DNA of 7,511 bases from Patescibacteria group bacterium UBA4067. Lineage in GTDB: Bacteria > Patescibacteriota > Minisyncoccia > Minisyncoccales > Minisyncoccaceae. The DNA is taken from positions 1 through 7,511 of the forward strand of contig DFZB01000015.1 of the NCBI GenBank assembly GCA_002382025.1, in the 5' to 3' direction. Below, in pieces: positions 1 to 4,573 of this stretch. The position numbers and the translations under genes were made by a program. The stretch's first letter is position 1. Each line of letters starts with the position of its first letter. The notes beneath the pieces are model-generated. The model saw only the letters and a list, made by a program, of their open reading frames with translations. It was not told the DNA's origin and made no database searches.

Positions 1-1009
1 CATTGTCTTCCATTTTTTTATAGCACAAAGATTCTGGGCGAGGGGAGTACTGAGAAATATATGCCATATCAAACTTAACTAATTTCATGACCTTGATAGT
101 GTTTTTAAATTGAGCCTCTGTTTCTCCTGGAAAACCCACTATTATATCAGTAGAAATAGCTAAATCTTCTTGTTTTTGAGCCTTAAAAGCGCTTTTTAGG
201 GCCCTTACTAGCTCAATATATTGATTTACTGTATAGGGCCTATTCATGGCCTTTAAGACCTCATTATCTCCAGATTGTATGGGTAAATTAATATATGGAG
301 TAATGTGTGAGCTTTTAGCTAAAGTTTTAATTAAATTAGAAGAAAAATCTTTAGGATGGGGACTAGTAAATCTAAGCCAAAAATTATTATTGATTTTATC
401 AATCTCTTCAATTAATTTAGAAAAATTAACATTTTTAAAAGAATAATCATTAACATTTTCTCCTAAAAGCCATATTTCTTTATATCCCTTTTCAATTAAA
501 TTATTTATTTCTTTTAATATGTGTTTGTAATCTCTTGATATTAATTTTCCTCTGGTGTAGGGAACTGCGCAATAAGTACAAAAATTACTACAACCATAAG
601 AGATGGGAACATATGCAACAAAAGAACTTTCATATTTAGGAACAATAGACAAGTAATCTTTTTTTATTTTTATATCTTTATTTAATAATTCTCCTATTCT
701 ATATAATTCTTTTTTATCTATGACAAAATCTAAAAAAGACTTTAGTTTAATTTTATCTGGTTTTAGAATACAGCCAGTAGCCAATATTTTTAGCTTTTTG
801 TTTTTCTTTTTTAATCTTCTAAATTTAGGAATTAAACCGTAGATTCTATCAACTGCGCTTTGTCTAACAGAACATACATTTACAATAATTAAATCAGCTT
901 CATCGATATTGTTTGTTTTATAGTAATTCATCATTTCTAAAACAGAGCTAATTCTTTCTGAATCAGATATGTTCATCTGGCAGCCAAATGTAATAATGTA
1001 ATATTTCAT
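1..1009 (-). CDS. miaB: MiaB, tRNA-2-methylthio-N6-dimethylallyladenosine synthase (3' end outside window)
   Basis: This radical-SAM methylthiotransferase adds the 2-methylthio group to N6-isopentenyladenosine at A37 of tRNAs in the cytoplasm. I translated 336 codons from the ATG at 1009-1007; the rest of the gene lies beyond base 1. The N-terminal UPF0004 domain starts with TFGCQMNISDSE (Cys10) and has VNVCSVRQ (Cys46) and ATGC (Cys80), the three ligands of the auxiliary 4Fe-4S cluster. The radical-SAM CxxxCxxC is Cys140, Cys144, Cys147 in SYGCSNFCTYCAVPYTRG. FTSPHPKDF, LPIQSGDNEVLKAMNR and YSPRP near the edge are typical of the family. The Q-M-N-x-S-D-S-E start and CTYCxVPYTRG favour MiaB over RimO or MtaB. 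The C-terminal TRAM domain would be outside the window. There is no ribosome binding site; the gene has its own promoter just upstream, after the terminator of the RNA gene. Confidence 0.95.
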   Translation of the reverse strand, partial: MKYYIITFGCQMNISDSERISSVLEMMNYYKTNNIDEADLIIVNVCSVRQSAVDRIYGLIPKFRRLKKKNKKLKILATGCILKPDKIKLKSFLDFVIDKKELYRIGELLNKDIKIKKDYLSIVPKYESSFVAYVPISYGCSNFCTYCAVPYTRGKLISRDYKHILKEINNLIEKGYKEIWLLGENVNDYSFKNVNFSKLIEEIDKINNNFWLRFTSPHPKDFSSNLIKTLAKSSHITPYINLPIQSGDNEVLKAMNRPYTVNQYIELVRALKSAFKAQKQEDLAISTDIIVGFPGETEAQFKNTIKVMKLVKFDMAYISQYSPRPESLCYKKMEDN

Positions 1010-1016
1010 TAAAGCA

Positions 1017-1045
1017 ATAATACATATATTTATGTTTATTGACAA
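1017..1045 (-). promoter_or_regulatory. miaB promoter, predicted leaderless
   Basis: On the minus strand TTGTCA (1045-1040) and TATTAT (1022-1017) are separated by exactly 17 bp, a near-consensus sigma-70 type promoter. The -10 box ends 7 bases before the miaB ATG, so transcription should start at or within a base or two of the start codon. No Shine-Dalgarno sequence is present, which agrees with a leaderless mRNA. The promoter follows directly after the terminator of the upstream RNA gene. Confidence 0.75.
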
Positions 1046-1065
1046 GACGATAATACAAAATCTTT

Positions 1066-1094
1066 AAATGAAACAACCTAACAATATTGTTAGG
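1066..1094 (-). terminator. Intrinsic terminator of the structured RNA gene
   Basis: A perfect 18-base palindrome, CCTAACAATATTGTTAGG (1094-1077), is followed on the minus strand by the T-rich tract TTGTTTCATTT (1076-1066). Flanking AAAC and GTTT can extend the stem past a small internal loop. The T-rich side faces the minus direction, so it fits termination of the RNA read from about 1561. The other direction has G-rich sequence after the hairpin and would terminate poorly. It is a moderate rather than strong terminator because the stem is short and the T tract is interrupted. Confidence 0.7.
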
Positions 1095-1561
1095 CGTTTG
1101 GGGGGGGAGTATGAGATGTTGGAGGGTTAGACCTTTTATGGGTTCATGAACTGTCTCCGTAGCTCTCATAGCATACTTCTTTGTTAAGAAGTTTAAATTT
1201 AAACCTTGGTGGTAGCTGATCTCTTGATCAGCGATAAGCTAAAGCATTATCTTTTTCGTTTTTTTCCCAATAAAACTTTATTTTTTAGCAGGAGTGTAGC
1301 GGGACTTTATAAGCCTGCAATATCCAGCGAATGTAGTTTTCTTGGGAAAAAAGGGTGAATCCCGGGAGTTTATGCATTTATATGGCACACGGTGCCATCA
1401 CTAAAGTGATAATGATAGCTCATAGGCATCCCTCCTGAGGATGTTTTGGGGATAACGTTCCGTAAACAATACTTGGCCACCAATTTTTTCTGATGGCCTA
1501 CTTTAATAATACATTATACTATTAAAGTAAACCACCAAAATTTTCAATATTAAAAGAGCAT
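1067..1561 (-). ncRNA. Large structured non-coding RNA, family unknown, about 490 nt
   Basis: This segment has no convincing protein gene but its own promoter and terminator, and it is visibly richer in G+C than the coding flanks (close to half in 1381-1440). In RNA order it can fold: 1529-1520 with 1508-1499; 1498-1491 with 1482-1475 (8 bp, one U-G); 1443-1439 with 1431-1427; 1410-1406 with 1401-1397, or the overlapping 1398-1392 with 1388-1382 (7 bp, 3-nt loop); a long stem 1352-1335 with 1277-1260 enclosing 1318-1314 with 1292-1288; 1251-1244 with 1239-1233; 1232-1226 with 1221-1215 (AAGA loop); 1192-1186 with 1181-1175 (AACA loop); 1170-1164 with 1116-1110 enclosing 1158-1155 with 1124-1121. 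The 1493-1480 pair is U-G on the minus strand but A-C on the plus strand, which supports this orientation. I see no hallmarks of RNase P RNA, tmRNA, SRP RNA or 6S RNA. A 17-codon reading frame with a good ribosome binding site lies inside (1423-1370). The family and function are unknown to me. Confidence 0.78.
1260..1352 (-). other. Long-range 18-bp stem domain inside the structured RNA
   Basis: Bases 1352-1335 pair with 1277-1260: 11 bp, one G-A mismatch, then 6 bp. The 57-base interior contains a second stem, GCAGG/CCTGC (1318-1314 with 1292-1288). So long a match across 57 bases is unlikely by chance and marks a discrete arm of the RNA. Confidence 0.75.
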
Positions 1562-1567
1562 ATTGTT

Positions 1568-1595
1568 ATTATAACCAAATACTTTATTTTGTCAA
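1568..1595 (-). promoter_or_regulatory. Perfect consensus sigma-70 promoter for the structured RNA
   Basis: On the minus strand TTGACA (1595-1590) and TATAAT (1573-1568) are both exact consensus hexamers, 16 bp apart. Transcription should begin near 1561. The -35 box begins 7 bases after the stop codon of the secreted-protein gene, and no protein start follows until miaB, which has its own promoter. Two exact hexamers suggest strong constitutive expression, as is usual for abundant stable RNAs. Confidence 0.85.
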
Positions 1596-1601
1596 TAGTT
1601 G

Positions 1602-2879
1602 TTATTTTTTATACTTAAAACCGCATTCTCCTTTGTAGAAAGACCATTCTTCACATTCTGTGCCATCTGGAAAGACACAAACACCATACTGACCACCATC
1701 TTTATCTTTTTCAAAATTTAAAGTATATCCTAAATTTATACAATATTCAGAAGCAGGATTAGCAATACTTGTATTGTTTTGACACTCACCTTTATATCTT
1801 ATTTTCACATCATTTTTATCAGCCTCACATGAATTAGAATATGTTTTTCCATCAACTCCACATACTGGGTCATATTCCATTGTACAAAAGACATCTTCTT
1901 TATTAATTCTATTTATCACTTGGTTTTGAATATTTTCAATTATCTTTTTTGCTTCAGGAGAAATATTTAAATCTTCAAAACGAGTTAAAACTTTTTCAAA
2001 ATCAATTTCCTCTTCCTTTAAAATGTCTTCAGCTAATTCGTTTAATTTGATAACATCTTCTTTTGAAAGATCATTTAATTTTCCAAATGCTTCTTGGTTT
2101 TCATTAATAACTTTTTTAGCAAACTCTTCAACAAGCATTTTTTGATAAATTCCTTTATTTTTCAAACCATCTTTATATTCTTCAACTTTTTGTTTTTCAC
2201 TTTTTGTTAGGTTGGTATTGTCAATGTTTTGATTAATTATTCTTTCTTGAATCTGTATTAGTGCTTTCTTATTTTCATTGTCTGAAAGAACTTCTTCCAT
2301 TTTATTTAAAATTTCTATTTTCTTGATTTCATTCATCTCCTTGTTTTGAACTTTTTCTTGAATTTTTTCTTTTACCTGTTCTTTGTTAGCAATATTAAAA
2401 GAAGCATTGGTTAATTTTTCCAAAGTATTGTTTTTTGTTTCTTGAATTTTTTCTTTATTTTGAATTTGATTTTCTATTTTCTCTAAAACAACCTGGTGTA
2501 TTAAATTATTATTAATTATTTTATTTAATAATATTTCATTATTGGGATTGTTTTTATTTAATGTTGATGCGTAAGAAGAAAGTTTTTCTACTTCCTGAGT
2601 ATAATTACTAAGAGCCTTGTTTACAGCATTTTCATTATTGGGATTGTTTTCAGCTATTTTTTCTACTTCAGCTAATTTTTGATTAGCAAAATCCATTCTT
2701 AATTCTGCTTTTTTGATTGGGCTAAAAGTTAAAAACATTTGTACCTCTCTACCAATATTTTTTAAAAAATAGAAAGGACTATCTGGAAGTAAATTAGGAG
2801 ACGAAACATTTAATTCTTGAGCATTAACAAAAGTAAAAGTACAAAAGAAAACAAACAAACAAATTAGTATTTTTTTCAT
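1602..2879 (-). CDS. Secreted DUF5667 protein with Kazal and DUF333 domains
   Basis: A 425-residue exported protein of unknown exact role. Residues 1-20 form a signal peptide (KK, hydrophobic core, VNA|QE), with no later membrane segment. Residues about 28-75 (LLPDSPFYFLKNIGREVQ, then a helix) match the DUF5667 start. Residues about 75-325 are Lys/Glu/Asn-rich, probably helical or coiled coil, with an NNPNNE motif repeated 32 residues apart. Residues 331-366 are a Kazal-type module, DPVCGVDGKTYSNSC, with Cys332, 340, 351 and 366; classical Kazal inhibitors have six cysteines, so this is a reduced form. Residues 374-419 resemble DUF333 (NPASEYC, GGQYGVCVFPDGTECEEWSFYKGEC). By family, Kazal domains inhibit serine proteases; inhibition here is inference. 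The start lies one base after the thrS stop, with no ribosome binding site, so translation is probably coupled. Lipid anchoring is unlikely because no lipobox cysteine follows the signal peptide. Confidence 0.88.
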   Translation of the reverse strand: MKKILICLFVFFCTFTFVNAQELNVSSPNLLPDSPFYFLKNIGREVQMFLTFSPIKKAELRMDFANQKLAEVEKIAENNPNNENAVNKALSNYTQEVEKLSSYASTLNKNNPNNEILLNKIINNNLIHQVVLEKIENQIQNKEKIQETKNNTLEKLTNASFNIANKEQVKEKIQEKVQNKEMNEIKKIEILNKMEEVLSDNENKKALIQIQERIINQNIDNTNLTKSEKQKVEEYKDGLKNKGIYQKMLVEEFAKKVINENQEAFGKLNDLSKEDVIKLNELAEDILKEEEIDFEKVLTRFEDLNISPEAKKIIENIQNQVINRINKEDVFCTMEYDPVCGVDGKTYSNSCEADKNDVKIRYKGECQNNTSIANPASEYCINLGYTLNFEKDKDGGQYGVCVFPDGTECEEWSFYKGECGFKYKK

Positions 2880-2880
2880 A

Positions 2881-4566
2881 TTATTTTTCTTTTATTATTA
2901 TATTTTTAAATTCTTCTATTGTTTTAACTCCAATATCTCCTTTTCCTCTTTTTCTTACGCTAACTGTTTTAGAATTCTTTTCTTTTTCTCCCACAATTAA
3001 TAAATATGGTATTTTTTCTATTTCTCCTTGTCTTATTTTCTTAGAAATCGTTTCGCTTTCATTAAAAACCTTTACCCTGTAACTTTCTAATTCTTTTTTA
3101 ACCTCATTGGCATATTTATTAAATTTATCGCTTATAGGTAGTATTTTAATCTGAACAGGGGACAACCAAAAAGGAAGAGCACCAGCATAATGTTCAATTA
3201 ATACGCCAATAAATCTTTCTAATGAACCAGTTAATGCTCTGTGTAGCATAAGGGGTTTTTCTTTTTCTCCTTTTTCATTAATGTAAAACATTTGAAATCT
3301 GTCTGGTAAATTGAAGTCAACTTGTATGGTTGTGCATTGCCATTCTCTGTTCAAGCTATCTTTAATTTTAATATCAATCTTTGGTCCATAAAAAACACCC
3401 CCTCCATTATCAATATCGTAATCTATTTTGTGATTATTTAATACTGTTTCTAGGGCTTTAGTTGCTTTTTTCCACCCTTCTTCAGTACCAGCATATTTTT
3501 CTGGTCTGGTTGATAAGTATATTTTATACTCTTTAAAACCAAACTTTCTTAGAATTTTTAAACCGTGCTTTAATAATTTACTTAATTCTTCCTCTAGTTG
3601 ATCTTGCATACACCAAACATGAGCATCGTCTTGAGTAAAACCCCTAACTCTTGTTAGGCCATGTAGTGTTCCTGATCTTTCAAACCTATACACAGTTCCA
3701 AATTCAGCAAGTTTAATTGGTAGTTCTTTGTATGATCTTAGTTTTGATTTAAATATCTTTACATGAAAAGGACAATTCATTGGTTTTAAAAGAAATTTTT
3801 CTCCTTCAATATCAATAGGAGAATAAATGTTTTCTCTGTAATTTTCCCAGTGTCCTGATGTTTGCCATAATGAAATTTTTCCAATGTGTGGTGTTTCAAT
3901 AAACTCATAATCATTTTTTTCTAATTCTTCGTAAAGATAGTTTTTAATAATATTTCTTAAAATAGTACCATTGGGAAGCCACAAGGGGAGACCAGAGCCA
4001 ACTTCATCGTCAAACATGAATATGCCTAGTTTTTCTCCTAATATACGATGATCTCTTGCTTCTGCTTCTTCTTTTAATTTTAAATAATCTTCCAGTTCTT
4101 TTTCAGTATTAAAAGCCAAACCATAAACTCTGGTTAACATGGGATTCTTTTCATCTCCTTTAAAATATGCCCCAGCAATCTTTTCTAACTTAAAAGCTTT
4201 GGGATTTAATTCTTTGGTTGATTTAATATGAGGACCACTGCATAAATCAATGAAACTTTCTGTTTCGTAAATTGAAATATCTTTTAGTTCTTTTAGTATT
4301 TCTAATTTAAATGGTTGATCTTTAAATATTTCCTGTGCTTCTTTTTTGGTAATTGATTTTTTCTTGAAAACAATATTTTTTTTAATATTTTCTCTCATTT
4401 TATTTTCAATTCTTTTTAAATCATTCTCATTAATTGGATTTTTTGTTTGGATATCGTAATAAAAACCATTTTCAATGGCTGGACCTGTTCCAAATTTAAC
4501 ATCTGGATAAAGTTCTTTTATACTTAAAGCTAAAATATGTGCAAACGAATGTCTAATTTTTTCCAT
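2881..4566 (-). CDS. thrS: Threonyl-tRNA synthetase lacking the TGS domain
   Basis: Class II synthetase that charges tRNA-Thr with threonine in the cytoplasm. The 561 residues begin directly in the editing domain: HSFAH gives the HxxxH pair (His6, His10) and CSGPH gives Cys109 and His113, the residues that clear mischarged Ser-tRNA-Thr. The catalytic core starts near 190 (GSGLPLWLPNG, motif 1 region). Motif 2 is YRFERSGTLHGLTRVRGF (293-310). The active-site zinc ligands are Cys265 (NCPFH), His316 (DDAHVW) and His442; motif 3 includes LTGSLERFIG (445-454). The anticodon-binding domain runs from about 470 to the end. Family members such as the E. coli enzyme (642 residues) carry an N-terminal TGS domain that is missing here. 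A stop in the same frame at 4584-4582, six codons before the ATG, rules out a longer form. The gene begins 7 bases after dnaE without a ribosome binding site, which implies cotranscription. Confidence 0.97.
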   Translation of the reverse strand: MEKIRHSFAHILALSIKELYPDVKFGTGPAIENGFYYDIQTKNPINENDLKRIENKMRENIKKNIVFKKKSITKKEAQEIFKDQPFKLEILKELKDISIYETESFIDLCSGPHIKSTKELNPKAFKLEKIAGAYFKGDEKNPMLTRVYGLAFNTEKELEDYLKLKEEAEARDHRILGEKLGIFMFDDEVGSGLPLWLPNGTILRNIIKNYLYEELEKNDYEFIETPHIGKISLWQTSGHWENYRENIYSPIDIEGEKFLLKPMNCPFHVKIFKSKLRSYKELPIKLAEFGTVYRFERSGTLHGLTRVRGFTQDDAHVWCMQDQLEEELSKLLKHGLKILRKFGFKEYKIYLSTRPEKYAGTEEGWKKATKALETVLNNHKIDYDIDNGGGVFYGPKIDIKIKDSLNREWQCTTIQVDFNLPDRFQMFYINEKGEKEKPLMLHRALTGSLERFIGVLIEHYAGALPFWLSPVQIKILPISDKFNKYANEVKKELESYRVKVFNESETISKKIRQGEIEKIPYLLIVGEKEKNSKTVSVRKRGKGDIGVKTIEEFKNIIIKEK

Positions 4567-4573
4567 ATATTTT

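Noticed and set aside
246..446. 66-codon plus-strand reading frame
   Set aside because: It lies antisense within the clearly recognised miaB and has no independent support.
963..1169. 68-codon minus-strand reading frame starting MRATETVHEPIK
   Set aside because: It crosses the RNA hairpins, the terminator and the miaB promoter, and overlaps the start of miaB in another frame. Its composition is not protein-like.
1077..1529. Group I or group II self-splicing intron
   Set aside because: The element sits between genes with its own promoter and terminator, not inside an exon, and I see no domain V or P7 core signature.
1499..1529. 10-bp AU-rich hairpin as terminator of the secreted-protein gene
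   Set aside because: It is not followed by a T tract in the minus direction and lies downstream of the RNA promoter, so it is better read as the first helix of the RNA.
1067..1561. RNase P RNA, tmRNA, SRP RNA or 6S RNA as identity of the structured RNA
   Set aside because: I searched both strands by eye. There is no GAGGAAAGTCC/ACAGAA core, no tRNA-like T-arm with a CCA end, no GGAAGCAG-type SRP loop and no single long bulged hairpin. The plus-strand GCGAATGTA and CCACCA resemble tmRNA pieces but lack the required context.
4567..4573. T-box or other leader controlling thrS
   Set aside because: thrS is often T-box controlled in Firmicutes, but only 7 bases separate it from dnaE, leaving no room for a leader.
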